A stretch of 64,000 nt of DNA from Bacteroidia bacterium (GCA_030425285.1 JAUIAY010000004.1:116981-180980); one strand, 5' to 3'. Positions 33,871 through 43,290 are shown, numbered from the stretch's first letter. The notes: generated by a model from the letters alone, not told the origin. Program-made: numbers and translations.

Positions 33871-34680
33871 ATGAAAAACGATTTGAACTTTAATCTTTTG
33901 GATGAATTATTGCAAAACATCTATGATTTTTTACCTAGAATAGTATTTGGCATCTTATTTATCATTGCTGCATGGTTACTGTTGAAGTTAATCATGTTTA
34001 TAATAAAAAAATCGTTGAAACTAACTAAAATCAGTTATCTCAAGGATAAGCTTAACAATGTACCATTTGTGAATTCTGATTTTAAAATAGATCCTGAAAA
34101 GATTATTCTAGTATTTGTGAAATGGTTCTTTATTTTGATATTTATCATTATTGGCGCCGAAATTTTAAACTTTGATCTCATTTCGAATGAGGTAGGAAAA
34201 CTTATTCACTATTTGCCGCAATTCTTTAGCGCCTTGTTAATTTTTGTGTTTGGAATATATGGTGCTAACTATTTAAAAAAGACCTTACGAACCTTGTTAA
34301 AAGCTGTAGATATAAGTGGTTCTAAAGCAATTAGTAATATATTGTTTATAATTTTGGTGGTAATGGTTTCCATTATGTCTTTAAATCAGGCAGGGTTCAA
34401 CACAGATATTATTACCAATAATCTCTTCTTGATTTTAGGAGCTGTTTTAGCTTCGTTTACCATTGCATTTGGTTTTGGTTCCCGTGATATTGTCTATAGA
34501 TTATTGTTAGGCTTTTATTCTAAACGAAATTTTACGGTAGGACAACGAATTGTCATTGATGAGAAAGAGGGTGTTATTGATGCCATAGATAATATTAGCA
34601 TGGTAGTTGTGTTTAACGGCACCAAGGTTGTCTATCCAATTAAATATATATCCAATAAAAAAATTGAAATAAAAGACTGA
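33871..34680 (+). CDS. MscS-family mechanosensitive ion channel
   Basis: A protein of 269 residues with about five hydrophobic helices (FLPRIVFGILFIIAAWLLLK, ILVFVKWFFILIFIIIGAEI, FFSALLIFVFGIYGANYLKK, NILFIILVVMVSIMSLN, FLILGAVLASFTIAFGFG). A short beta domain follows (SRDIVYRLLLGFYSKRNFTV). The pore-lining Gly/Ala pattern and the following beta domain are those of MscS/MSCRAMM-like TM channels, here with a very short C-terminal part. It releases solutes under hypo-osmotic tension. Its place behind a sigma factor suggests stress-regulated expression. Confidence 0.83.
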   Translation: MKNDLNFNLLDELLQNIYDFLPRIVFGILFIIAAWLLLKLIMFIIKKSLKLTKISYLKDKLNNVPFVNSDFKIDPEKIILVFVKWFFILIFIIIGAEILNFDLISNEVGKLIHYLPQFFSALLIFVFGIYGANYLKKTLRTLLKAVDISGSKAISNILFIILVVMVSIMSLNQAGFNTDIITNNLFLILGAVLASFTIAFGFGSRDIVYRLLLGFYSKRNFTVGQRIVIDEKEGVIDAIDNISMVVVFNGTKVVYPIKYISNKKIEIKD

Positions 34681-34744
34681 TTGTAGTGACTTTATAGAAA
34701 AGAAGGTGTCTTAAAAAATAAATCAAAAAAATTATTAGGTATAT

Positions 34745-34927
34745 ATGAGCACCAACATAGATGTTAAGATTATTGTAGTCGTTTTGTTGGTTGCCGTTTT
34801 AGTAATGTTAGTTGGTTTGGCTGTTACCGTATTAAAGGATCATAAGTCATCATTTAAATTTTATAAATCTATTTTAAACGACAAGAATAAAAAGGATCAG
34901 GATCAAAATTCCCAATCAAAAAGATAA
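34745..34927 (+). CDS. Single-pass small membrane protein
   Basis: A protein of 60 residues with one transmembrane helix (KIIVVVLLVAVLVMLVGLAV) and a basic, Gln/Asn-rich cytoplasmic tail. It follows the channel gene by 64 bp on the same strand and precedes a terminator, so it is probably the last gene of the sigma/channel cluster. No family recognised. Confidence 0.55.
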   Translation: MSTNIDVKIIVVVLLVAVLVMLVGLAVTVLKDHKSSFKFYKSILNDKNKKDQDQNSQSKR

Positions 34928-34979
34928 AAACGTGTTACTTGTTGTGGTGGACATATTGAAATAGGATATGTTATTATAA

Positions 34980-35014
34980 AGAAAGAGCCTGATGCCCATT
35001 GGCTCTTTCTTATT
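34980..35014 (+). terminator. Rho-independent terminator
   Basis: AGAAAGAGCC / GGCTCTTTCT stem with an 11-nt loop and a T-rich tail. Confidence 0.8.
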
Positions 35015-35032
35015 TTATACTATATTTAATGT

Positions 35033-35515
35033 ATGAAATATTGTTTGTTTATAATATCACTGGTCTTTTTTGTTTCGGTTAAAGGCCTCTCACAATCCAC
35101 TGTTGATTTTGGTGTGAAAGGCGGTTTAAACTTAACGTTCATTAAAGTTCCCGAAGCCAGTTTTGGTGACAATATAGAAGTGAAAGTTGGATATTATGGT
35201 GGTTTGTTTTTGGATGTTCCTATTCAAACCGATTTGTCCATACGACCGGAAGTTCTCTATATTGGTTTAAACGATTTTAAGTTTATCAATGCACCCATTT
35301 ACTTAAAATATGAAGCAGCCAATCGGTTTGATATATTGATTGGACCCAGTTTGAACTATTTTTTCGATTTCTTCTCCAATAAATTTAAAGTTAGAGCCGA
35401 TTTAAGCATCTCTTATGAGATAATAACTTCACTTGATATTCATTTAAAATATACTTTAGGGTTTGAAGAGGTTACCCCTAATGGTTTGTTTTTAGGATTG
35501 GATTTAAAGTTATAA
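35033..35515 (+). CDS. Outer-membrane beta-barrel (PorT-like) protein
   Basis: A protein of 160 residues. Signal peptide MKYCLFIISLVFFVSVKGLSQ. The mature sequence STVDFGVKGGLNLTFIKVPE has the FGVKGGLN start of Bacteroidota barrel proteins (outer-membrane beta-barrel/PorT domain), then PIYLKYEAANRFDILIGPSL and a terminal LGLDLKL strand. The name PorT in the strict sense (T9SS component) is not claimed; the protein is shorter than true PorT. Confidence 0.75.
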   Translation: MKYCLFIISLVFFVSVKGLSQSTVDFGVKGGLNLTFIKVPEASFGDNIEVKVGYYGGLFLDVPIQTDLSIRPEVLYIGLNDFKFINAPIYLKYEAANRFDILIGPSLNYFFDFFSNKFKVRADLSISYEIITSLDIHLKYTLGFEEVTPNGLFLGLDLKL

Positions 35516-35519
35516 AAAA

Positions 35520-35548
35520 AAAGGTTCAAACTTGTTTGAACCTCTTTT
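35520..35548. terminator. Bidirectional terminator
   Basis: AGGTTCAAAC / GTTTGAACCT stem between the barrel gene (plus) and lpdA (minus), with A run before and T run after. Confidence 0.8.
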
Positions 35549-35565
35549 CTATTATTTACCGTTTT

Positions 35566-36942
35566 TTATAAATGAATTACTTCGTCATAAGCATCTGCCA
35601 CAGCTTCCATGACAGCTTCACTCATAGTTGGGTGCGGATGAACCGCTTTTAATACTTCATGTCCAGTGGTTTCCAGTTTTCTACCCAAAACAGCTTCGGC
35701 AATCATATCGGTTACACCAGCACCAATCATGTGGCAACCTAGCCATTCACCATATTTGGCATCGAAAATAACTTTTACAAAACCGTCTTTGTTCCCGCCA
35801 GCACTAGCTTTACCTGAAGCCGAGAACGGGAATTTACCAACTTTTATATCCAAGCCTTGTTCTTTAGCTTGTTTTTCAGTTAAACCAACAGAAGCAATTT
35901 CAGGTGTACAGTATGTACAACCAGGTATGTTGCCATAGTCTAATGCTTCAACATGTTGTCCTGCAATTTTTTCAACACACAAAATACCTTCAGCTGAAGC
36001 TACATGCGCCAAAGCTTGCCCAGGAGTGACATCACCAATGGCATAATAGCCAGGAATATTCGTTTGATAGAAATCATTAACGATTATCTTATCACGATCG
36101 ACTACAATACCAACATCTTCCAATCCAATATTTTCGATATTAGATTTAATACCAACTGCCGATAATACTAAATCAGCCTCTAGTATTTCTTCTCCTTTTT
36201 TAGTCTTCACGGTCGCTTTAACGCCTTTACCCGAAGTATCAACTTTGGTTACTTCGGAAGATGTCATGATTTTAATACCATTCTTCTTAAACGAACGCTC
36301 CAGTTGTTTAGAAACTTCTTCGTCTTCAACAGGAACCACATTTGGCATAAATTCAACGATGGTTACTTCAGTTCCCATAGAGTTATAGAAATATGCAAAC
36401 TCAACACCAATAGCACCCGAACCAACGACAATCATTTTTTTAGGTTGTTTTGGCAAGGTCATAGCTTCTCTGTAGCCAATCACCTTTTTACCATCTTGCG
36501 GCAAGCTAGGCAATTCACGAGAGCGAGCTCCAGTGGCTATGATAATATGGTCAGCACTGTATTCTGTTCCATCAACGTCAATTTTCTTCCCTGGTTTTAG
36601 TTTTCCAAACCCTTCAATTACGTCAATCTTGTTCTTCTTCATTAGGAATTTAACACCGTTGCTCATGCCATCAGCCACACCACGACTACGTTTTACCACA
36701 GCATCAAAATCTTTATCAGCATCTTTAACCGATAGTCCATAATCTTCAGCATGTTTCAAGTATTCAAAAACTTGTGCCGATTTTAATAAGGCTTTTGTTG
36801 GGATACAGCCCCAATTCAAACAAACACCACCTAAACTTTCTTTTTCTACAACAGCAGTTTTGAAACCTAATTGTGACGCCCTAATAGCGGTAACATAGCC
36901 TCCAGGACCACTTCCAAGAACAATAACATCGTATTTACTCAT
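35566..36942 (-). CDS. lpdA: Dihydrolipoyl dehydrogenase
   Basis: A protein of 458 residues, the E3 flavoenzyme of 2-oxoacid dehydrogenase complexes. FAD-binding GSGPGGYVTAIRASQLG at the N-terminus, redox disulfide C41/C46 in GGVCLNWGCIPTK, NAD-binding VVGSGAIGVEFAYF near 175, second FAD motif YYAIGDVT, and the C-terminal catalytic HPHPTMSEAV. Monocistronic here; E1/E2 genes are not adjacent. No anomalies. Confidence 0.95.
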   Translation of the reverse strand: MSKYDVIVLGSGPGGYVTAIRASQLGFKTAVVEKESLGGVCLNWGCIPTKALLKSAQVFEYLKHAEDYGLSVKDADKDFDAVVKRSRGVADGMSNGVKFLMKKNKIDVIEGFGKLKPGKKIDVDGTEYSADHIIIATGARSRELPSLPQDGKKVIGYREAMTLPKQPKKMIVVGSGAIGVEFAYFYNSMGTEVTIVEFMPNVVPVEDEEVSKQLERSFKKNGIKIMTSSEVTKVDTSGKGVKATVKTKKGEEILEADLVLSAVGIKSNIENIGLEDVGIVVDRDKIIVNDFYQTNIPGYYAIGDVTPGQALAHVASAEGILCVEKIAGQHVEALDYGNIPGCTYCTPEIASVGLTEKQAKEQGLDIKVGKFPFSASGKASAGGNKDGFVKVIFDAKYGEWLGCHMIGAGVTDMIAEAVLGRKLETTGHEVLKAVHPHPTMSEAVMEAVADAYDEVIHL

Positions 36943-37075
36943 TGTGAATTTTTTAATCGTTTTTTGAAGCTACGAATTTACGAAATGTGAATTGAATAAT
37001 GAATATTTATCATTTTTAAAATTATGATATACGAAAACACTTACTTTTAAGTTATGTTTAAATAAAATTTAGACT

Positions 37076-38371
37076 ATGAAGCGCCTTATTTTTTTCTTTT
37101 CAATACTGACCTTAATTATTTTTTCATGCAAAAAAGTAGATAAAGAGCAAACTCCCAAGTTGGATAAAACGGTTTTGAAAGGTTGCGTCATGGGTAGAGA
37201 TAGCGATACCTTACTATTAGTCAAATCTACAGGCGATGCTAGAAGTGAAGCTTTAGCTAGTATTCCCATAATTGATTGGGAATTTAATTTTGAGTTTAAA
37301 ACAGACACTGTTCAGGCTTACGACCTGATTTTCAAAGATGAGTTTGATGATGGTAGCTGGAGACCAATACGTTTTTTTTCTGAAAAAGATACCATTAGAA
37401 TGACGTTGTATAATATGGATTCGTTTCAGAATAATGAAATTATAGGAGGGAAAATAAATGCTACGTACAGTAATTATCAAAAAGAGATTTCGATACCTTA
37501 TATGGTTGAGCTGAATGATTTTTATAAAATATTTGATAGTATCCCTTACAGTATGATGAATTCCAAAGTGTATGATCAAATTGTAAATAAATTAAAAGAG
37601 GCAGAAACACAAGAGGAAAAAGTTGTTTTATATAAAAGAATGGATGACTTAAAGGCTGACAACCTTCATAGAAGTGATTTTGGAAAACAAATAGATTCTC
37701 AAGTTAGTGTGATTCAAAATAAATATTGGGACAAAAAATACGCGTTCATTAATAAAAACCCTTCAATAGTGTCCTATTCTTTATTAATTGACGATATAAT
37801 GAGCTTGGAATATAATCCTGCTCCAAAAGAAAAAATTATAAAGGCTTTCAATGATTTAAAAGAGGCGTACCCAGATCATGTATACACAGCATTAGCCGAG
37901 AACTTGTGGATTGGTTATACGGAACTACAACCTGGTGGGCAATTTATAAATTTTACTGCGCCAGATATTAATGATGTTAGTTATGAATTAAAACCTTTTG
38001 TAGACAGAAATGATATAGTGCTGTTAGATTTATGGGCTACTTGGTGTGGACCTTGCATTGCACGGTCAAGGTTAATGCGACCAGTTTATGATGAATATAA
38101 AGACAAGGGGTTTGAAATTGTTGGTGTGGCAGGAGAGAACAAAAACCTAAATGCTTATAAGAAATTCATGGACAAAGAACAGTGGCCTTGGAAAAATTTA
38201 ATTGAATTGGACAAAAGAAATAAAATTTGGGAAAAATACAATGTTATGAATGGAGGAGGCGGAATGTTTTTGATTGATGGTTCAGAAAAAATTTTAGCGG
38301 TTGATCCAAGTGCTGATGAGGTAAAGTCCATTTTAGACGATAGGCTTAATGATCAATCAATAAAGTTATAA
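37076..38371 (+). CDS. TlpA-like thioredoxin-domain lipoprotein
   Basis: A protein of 431 residues. Lipobox FSC (Cys18). The N-terminal region is DUF4369-like (about 30-120), then helical, then a thioredoxin domain with LDLWATWCGPC (about 320) and a C-terminal GGGGMFLIDGSEKIL replacing the usual cis-Pro TP segment. It shares its domain plan with the protein at 10735-12225. A periplasmic thiol-disulfide reductase, partner unknown. Its stop overlaps the 3' end of a convergent frameshifted DUF1572 gene by a few bases. Confidence 0.85.
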   Translation: MKRLIFFFSILTLIIFSCKKVDKEQTPKLDKTVLKGCVMGRDSDTLLLVKSTGDARSEALASIPIIDWEFNFEFKTDTVQAYDLIFKDEFDDGSWRPIRFFSEKDTIRMTLYNMDSFQNNEIIGGKINATYSNYQKEISIPYMVELNDFYKIFDSIPYSMMNSKVYDQIVNKLKEAETQEEKVVLYKRMDDLKADNLHRSDFGKQIDSQVSVIQNKYWDKKYAFINKNPSIVSYSLLIDDIMSLEYNPAPKEKIIKAFNDLKEAYPDHVYTALAENLWIGYTELQPGGQFINFTAPDINDVSYELKPFVDRNDIVLLDLWATWCGPCIARSRLMRPVYDEYKDKGFEIVGVAGENKNLNAYKKFMDKEQWPWKNLIELDKRNKIWEKYNVMNGGGGMFLIDGSEKILAVDPSADEVKSILDDRLNDQSIKL

Positions 38372-38919
38372 ATCATCCGTAAAATGCCTTCGGGTCTTTT
38401 CTTTTGAGAATTTTTCCTGATTATAATTTTCGGAGTTTCCTTTTGGTATTGAGAGTGATTGCCATTCGGAACCCTTGTTCAATTTACCCAAGAAAACGAT
38501 TTGTCCTTGTGATAAGCGTAGTGCGCCAATTGACGGTTAATGGCTTCGGTAACGGTATGACCTTGGTTTCTTATGAAGATTATTCTTTCTAAATCAGATT
38601 CTTTTAAAGGCCTAATGGCTTGAAAAAGACAATCCCAACCAGTATGCCATGCTTCTAGAAGTTCATCTTTTGAATTATAAGAATCTATGAATTCCTGATC
38701 TCTATTTCGCCAAGTTTTTTCACCATCTTCATCTAAAAAGTTGGTCCACCTGCTCAACATATTGCCAACTAAATGTTTTACAATAATAGCAATAGAATTA
38801 CTGTCCGTTTCAAATTCCTTTTGTAATTCTTCAAAAGTTAATTGTGATAGGGTTTTGTCTCCCAACAATTTGTAGTATTCAAACTGCTTGATGATACTTG
38901 ATAAAAATGAGGTTTCCAT
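38366..38919 (-). pseudogene. DUF1572 (DinB-like) gene with a single-base frameshift
   Basis: From ATG 38919 the frame codes for a DinB-like protein (METSFLSSIIKQFEYYK... to HYAYH) and stops early at 38479 after a nonsense tail (KDKSFSWVN). In the next frame the expected family C-terminus continues at once: GQIVFLGKLNKGSEW, then QSLSIPKGNSENYN, to a stop at 38366. Between CAC (His) and CAA (Gln) there are 5 bases where homologues have two codons (V/I-G), so one base is missing near 38506. Either a recent inactivation or a sequencing error. The intact family is small helical bundles of unknown, possibly metal-dependent function. Confidence 0.85.
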
Positions 38920-38999
38920 AACACTAATTTAAGGATATGAATTTTAAAAACCATTCATTCTTGATAACAAGACGTTATAGAGTTATATATAGAAAGTAT

Positions 39000-39464
39000 C
39001 TATTTTTTTGAAGGAACAAATTTCAAGGCATCACCGTTTATACAGTGTCTCATTCCTGTAGTACTTCTGGGACCATCGTTAAACACATGGCCTAAATGAC
39101 CACCACAGGTAGCACAATGTTCTTCATTGCTTTCATAGCCGTTACCATAAGCAACATTACCTTTAATTTCACGGTCAAAACTTGGCCATCCAGTTCCGGA
39201 GTCAAACTTATGATCACTTTTAAACAAAGGTGTGTCGCAAGCCGCACAAATATAAGTGCCACTTTGCGAGTTATCGTTTAACGGACTAGAAAAGGGTCGT
39301 TCAGTACCAGACTGTCTTAACACATAGTATTGTTCTTCGGTTAGTTCTTGTTTCCATTCAGCATTGGTTTTGGAAACAGGAAACTGCTCTTGCTCTTTTT
39401 TCTGGGCATTACTATTGCAGCTTAATAAAAAAGATACAGATAATAATAGAATGAATTTGTTCAT
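39000..39464 (-). CDS. msrB: Peptide-methionine (R)-S-oxide reductase, lipoprotein form
   Basis: A protein of 154 residues. The lipobox SFLLSC puts it in the periplasm or on the membrane, unlike cytosolic MsrB. The family core is intact: CAACDTPLF and CATCGGHLGHVFNDGP (two zinc CxxC pairs), FDSGTGWPSF, and the catalytic Cys in RHCINGDALKFV. It repairs methionine-R-sulfoxide in exported proteins. No msrA is adjacent. Confidence 0.93.
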   Translation of the reverse strand: MNKFILLLSVSFLLSCNSNAQKKEQEQFPVSKTNAEWKQELTEEQYYVLRQSGTERPFSSPLNDNSQSGTYICAACDTPLFKSDHKFDSGTGWPSFDREIKGNVAYGNGYESNEEHCATCGGHLGHVFNDGPRSTTGMRHCINGDALKFVPSKK

Positions 39465-39636
39465 TGTTATTTTTTTATTGTGTCGTTATCTAGCTGCTTT
39501 AATTACATAAAAAACCATAATAATGATTTTATTCGTATATTAATATAAGAAGTCAAACCTGTGACTAAAAAACAATTTTTGTGTCTAAAATTAAGGAATG
39601 ATTATTGTAAATTTGAAAATAAAACCATTGACTAAC

Positions 39637-40467
39637 ATGAAATTAAAAAATAGAATAGTAGCTGTTGGGGTAATAAGTCTATTCCTGTCTTGTGCTACCA
39701 ATCCATTCACTGGAAAACAAACTATGGCATTTGTCTCTAACGATCAATTGTTTCCTTCCTCTTTCCAGCAATATAATCAGGTTTTGTCTGAAAGTAAAGT
39801 TATTAAAGGCACATCTGAATCAGAAATGATAACTAGAGTAGGACAACGTATAGCTATAGCTGCTGAACGTTATTTAAATGCCAATGGGCATGAAGGCTAT
39901 CTAAACGACTATAAATGGGAATATAGCTTAATAGATTCGGAAACTGTTAACGCATGGTGTATGCCAGGAGGGAAGATTGCATTCTATACAGGTATTTTAC
40001 CTGTAGCAGAAAACGAAACAGGTATAGCTGCCATTATGGGCCATGAGGTAGCCCATGCTTTAGCTAATCATGGTCAACAACGTATGAGTGCTGGTTTGTT
40101 GCAACAGGCAGGTGCTATTGGTTTGAATGTTGCACTTCAGAGTGATGAAAATATTGCTTTGTATAATCAGGCTTACGGTATTGGGACTACAGTAGGAGGG
40201 ATGTTGCCTTTTAGTAGAGCGCATGAAACTGAAGCTGATAAAATAGGAGCTTATTTAATGGCTATAGCAGGCTATAATCCTGATGAAGCTGCCGAACTAT
40301 GGAAGCGTATGGATGCCATGAGTAATGGTCAGGCTCCACCTGAAATGTTGAGTACCCATCCTGCCAATGAAAGTAGAATTCAAAATTTAACAGCTCTAGC
40401 TCCTCAAGCCAAGGCCGAAGCACGAAAATTTGGTGTGAATTCTTTTAGACCTTTGGGGAAATACTAG
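39637..40467 (+). CDS. M48 family zinc metallopeptidase, lipoprotein
   Basis: The frame opens at 39598, but the ATG at 39637 begins a lipoprotein signal (MKLKNRIVAVGVISLFLSC), giving 276 residues. Zinc motif HEVAH at 136-140 and third ligand region HETEADKIGAYLMA; CATNPFTGKQTMAFV is the usual N-terminus of the Bacteroidota M48/LoiP-BepA group. It is likely a periplasmic quality-control protease. Closed by a strong terminator that abuts the next start codon. Confidence 0.9.
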   Translation: MKLKNRIVAVGVISLFLSCATNPFTGKQTMAFVSNDQLFPSSFQQYNQVLSESKVIKGTSESEMITRVGQRIAIAAERYLNANGHEGYLNDYKWEYSLIDSETVNAWCMPGGKIAFYTGILPVAENETGIAAIMGHEVAHALANHGQQRMSAGLLQQAGAIGLNVALQSDENIALYNQAYGIGTTVGGMLPFSRAHETEADKIGAYLMAIAGYNPDEAAELWKRMDAMSNGQAPPEMLSTHPANESRIQNLTALAPQAKAEARKFGVNSFRPLGKY

Positions 40468-40493
40468 TTTTTAAAAATATTTTTTTACTTTAG

Positions 40494-40522
40494 AAGCTGC
40501 TCATAAATGAGCAGCTTTTTTT
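40494..40522 (+). terminator. Rho-independent terminator abutting the MFS start codon
   Basis: AAGCTGCTCA / TGAGCAGCTT stem, loop TAAA, then T7; the ATG of the MFS gene begins at 40523, directly after the tract. Confidence 0.85.
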
Positions 40523-41866
40523 ATGGAACATTTACCAAAAGGGAGTAAAAAGTTACTGAACGCTTGGGCGTTTTATGATTGGGCCAATTCGGTTTATACC
40601 CTAACTATTGCATCATCAATATTTCCTATATTTTATTCTTCATTGTTTGTGGGTAGCCTCAAAACGGTGAAAGCCTTTGGATTTGAGCTTAAGAATACTG
40701 CACTTATTACATTTGTTACGGCATTTACATTTATTGTGATTGCTATTATGTCACCATTGCTATCTGGTATTGCTGATTATGTTGGAAACAAAAAGAATTT
40801 TTTAAAGTTCTTTTGCTATATCGGTTCTTTGGGCTGTGTTGGCCTATATTGGTTTAGTGTAGAACCAAGCATGATCTATTTGAGCTTGTTGTTTTACTTT
40901 ATGGGCTTAATTGGCTATTGGGGTAGTTTGGTTTTTTATAACTCTTATTTGCCAGATATAGCATTTAAGGAACAGCAGGACAGCATTAGTGCCAAAGGTT
41001 TTTCTTTAGGATACATTGGCAGTGTGGTTCTATTGGTTATTAACCTATCTATGGTCATGTTTCCACAGTATTTCGGTTTTGATATTGGAGAAACTGAGGC
41101 AGATAAAGATGCTGCTTCAGTTGAAGCCATGAGGGTAGCCTTTATTACAGTAGGAATTTGGTGGGCTCTTTTTAGTCAATACACATTTAAAGTTTTGCCC
41201 AAAGGAGCATCGGCTGAAGAAAAAGTTACCAAAGATGTGATTTTTAATGGTTTTAAAGAGCTGAAACAGGTATGGAAACAATTAAAGCAAAACCTGCGAT
41301 TAAAGCGTTATTTGTATGCTTTTTTTGTGTTCAGTATGGCGGTACAGACAATTATGCTAGTGGCTGTGTATTTTGGGGAAGAAGAGGTTAATTGGGGTGA
41401 TTCTGATGAAAAAACCTTGGGATTGATTATTAGTATTCTGGTTATTCAAATCGTGGCTGTGTTTGGAGCTATATTAACATCAAGGGCGTCTGCCAAATTT
41501 GGAAATATCAAGACTTTGATTGCGGTGAATGCCATTTGGATGTCCTTGTGTATAGGCGCATATTTTGTAACAGAACCTATCCACTTTTATATCACAGCTG
41601 GGTTCGTTGGTTTGGTTATGGGTGGTATTCAATCATTGGCCAGGTCTACATATTCTAAATTTTTACCAAAAACTGAAGACACCACTTCTTATTTTAGTTT
41701 TTATGATGTAGCCGAAAAAATAGGAATTGTTATCGGAATGATTATATACGGTACCATTGATCAGGTTACCGGAAGTATGCGAAATGCTATTTTCTTTTTG
41801 TTTGTGTTCTTTCTTGTAGGTATCTTCTTGTTGTATAGAGTTCCAAAAAATGAAATCCAAGAGTAA
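40523..41866 (+). CDS. MFS transporter, UMF1/Atg22-like
   Basis: A protein of 447 residues with about 12 transmembrane helices. The N-terminal NAWAFYDWANSVYTLTIASS motif and ISPLLSGIADYVGNKKNF are typical of the UMF1 (unknown major facilitator) group related to vacuolar Atg22 effluxers; SLARSTYSKFLPKTEDTTSY near 380 is a second hallmark. Substrate unknown, possibly amino acids by analogy. Because a terminator ends where the gene starts, its own promoter must overlap that hairpin or readthrough must occur. Confidence 0.88.
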   Translation: MEHLPKGSKKLLNAWAFYDWANSVYTLTIASSIFPIFYSSLFVGSLKTVKAFGFELKNTALITFVTAFTFIVIAIMSPLLSGIADYVGNKKNFLKFFCYIGSLGCVGLYWFSVEPSMIYLSLLFYFMGLIGYWGSLVFYNSYLPDIAFKEQQDSISAKGFSLGYIGSVVLLVINLSMVMFPQYFGFDIGETEADKDAASVEAMRVAFITVGIWWALFSQYTFKVLPKGASAEEKVTKDVIFNGFKELKQVWKQLKQNLRLKRYLYAFFVFSMAVQTIMLVAVYFGEEEVNWGDSDEKTLGLIISILVIQIVAVFGAILTSRASAKFGNIKTLIAVNAIWMSLCIGAYFVTEPIHFYITAGFVGLVMGGIQSLARSTYSKFLPKTEDTTSYFSFYDVAEKIGIVIGMIIYGTIDQVTGSMRNAIFFLFVFFLVGIFLLYRVPKNEIQE

Positions 41867-41906
41867 TTTAAAATTAGTATGTTTGTTTAAATTAATTAAT
41901 TCTACG

Positions 41907-42515
41907 ATGAAAAACATAAAAATTGTTTCTGTATTTCTTATTGCTTTTGTTATGTTCTCTATAACATCTTGTGATAATGAACCTCTCGAAGGTGAATTTA
42001 GCGATAGTCTAACAAATGGCGGAAACAATAACAATAATAGTGATGATTTACTTGGAGATTGGAGAGCTATTTCATTCAGCGCAAGTAACAGCTCTGAATC
42101 TGTAATTAATGGTGAGAATTTTGTAACCGAGAGTTCAATAACAGGTTCTAATTTAGATTATATCATCAATTTTAGCAACAATCAATTCACTACTAATGGG
42201 GATTACCAAATTAGAGCAATAACAGAGCTAAACGGTCAAGTTATTGATGATACCTCTATGAATTATACAGGAGTGACCGGTTCAGGAGGCTATTCTACTA
42301 ATGGTAATACCATTTTGTTTGAAGATTCTATTTTTGATTTATCTATGAGTGGTTTTGATGATGATGTTTTTCAATCAGACCAAACAGCAACATACCAATT
42401 TAGTAATAATGGGCAAAGGGTTACTTTTGTTCAAAATGAAGAACAAACTCAAAATCAAGCTGGTATTGAAATTACAGTAGAAGTTTCATCAACAACAGTT
42501 TTAGAAAGGTTATAA
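41907..42515 (+). CDS. Lipocalin-like lipoprotein
   Basis: The ATG at 41907 is preferred over 41850 because it begins a lipoprotein signal (MKNIKIVSVFLIAFVMFSITSC). About 202 residues. After an Asn-rich linker (NGGNNNNNSDD) comes LLGDWRAISFSAS, the W-containing first strand of lipocalin-like domains, then eight or so beta strands (TATYQFSNNGQRVTFVQ). The bacterial members' ligand is unknown. It follows the MFS gene by 40 bp. Confidence 0.65.
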   Translation: MKNIKIVSVFLIAFVMFSITSCDNEPLEGEFSDSLTNGGNNNNNSDDLLGDWRAISFSASNSSESVINGENFVTESSITGSNLDYIINFSNNQFTTNGDYQIRAITELNGQVIDDTSMNYTGVTGSGGYSTNGNTILFEDSIFDLSMSGFDDDVFQSDQTATYQFSNNGQRVTFVQNEEQTQNQAGIEITVEVSSTTVLERL

Positions 42516-42545
42516 AAAAAGCCACTCATTGAGTGGCTTTTTTTG
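42514..42545. terminator. Bidirectional terminator
   Basis: GCCACTC / GAGTGGC stem with A7 before and T7 after, between the lipocalin-like gene and the convergent head-GIN gene. Confidence 0.85.
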
Positions 42546-42561
42546 TTTCATATAATTATTG

Positions 42562-43290
42562 TTATCTGCTACTTACACTTCCTGAACCTGATACTTTGGT
42601 GTCTTCCTTGTCAGGATTTCCCTTATATTCAATATCTCCAGATCCAGACACCCTAGCTTTAAGGCTTAAATTACTCACCACTTCAGCATCTCCTGAACCT
42701 GAAATAGTTACTTCGGTATTGTTGGCGTCAAGCCCAAAACAATTGTAGTCGCCAGAACCTGAAATAGTTAATTCTAAATTATTAGTTTTACCATTTAAAG
42801 TAATATCACCAGACCCTGTTAAATGACTTTCTATAGATTCGGCTGAAATGTCCAAATCGACATCGCCTGAACCAGCTAGGGAAACATCTAAATTTGTAGC
42901 CGATATCTGGGTTTTACTTATTAAATCTCCAGAACCTGCTAACGATACGGCATGTATGTCTTTAACCGGAATGGTAACCGTAATGGTTTTTCCCATACTG
43001 GTTTTAAGACTCTTTCCTTTTTCGGTTTTTACGATTAAGGTACCGTTTTTAACCTCGGTGATGACGTGTTTAAGCAAATTTTCTTCCCCTTTAATTGTCA
43101 ATTGGCCTTCGGTTCCAGAAACTAGAATGTAGTCAAAAGAGCCTGCACAGCTTATGGCATCATAGTCACTAGTTGTTCGGTTTATGGTCGTTACATTGCC
43201 GTTTCCAGAAACTTTTTTCCAGGATTGCGCGTAGCTAAATGATACTGTAAATAATAGCAATACCGATGATAATAGAATTTTAGTTTTCAT
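42562..43290 (-). CDS. Head-GIN domain (DUF2807) secreted protein
   Basis: A protein of 242 residues. Signal peptide ends near SYAQ. The mature domain carries the DUF2807 repeats: SLAGSGDLISK, SLAGSGDVDLD, LTGSGDITLN, ISGSGDYNC, ISGSGDAEVV and VSGSGDIEYK, predicted to stack as a right-handed beta-helix. It is probably a periplasmic or surface auto-transporter-like head. It is the last gene of an operon with an ECF sigma factor, a putative anti-sigma factor and a related adhesin-like protein. Confidence 0.87.
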   Translation of the reverse strand: MKTKILLSSVLLLFTVSFSYAQSWKKVSGNGNVTTINRTTSDYDAISCAGSFDYILVSGTEGQLTIKGEENLLKHVITEVKNGTLIVKTEKGKSLKTSMGKTITVTIPVKDIHAVSLAGSGDLISKTQISATNLDVSLAGSGDVDLDISAESIESHLTGSGDITLNGKTNNLELTISGSGDYNCFGLDANNTEVTISGSGDAEVVSNLSLKARVSGSGDIEYKGNPDKEDTKVSGSGSVSSR

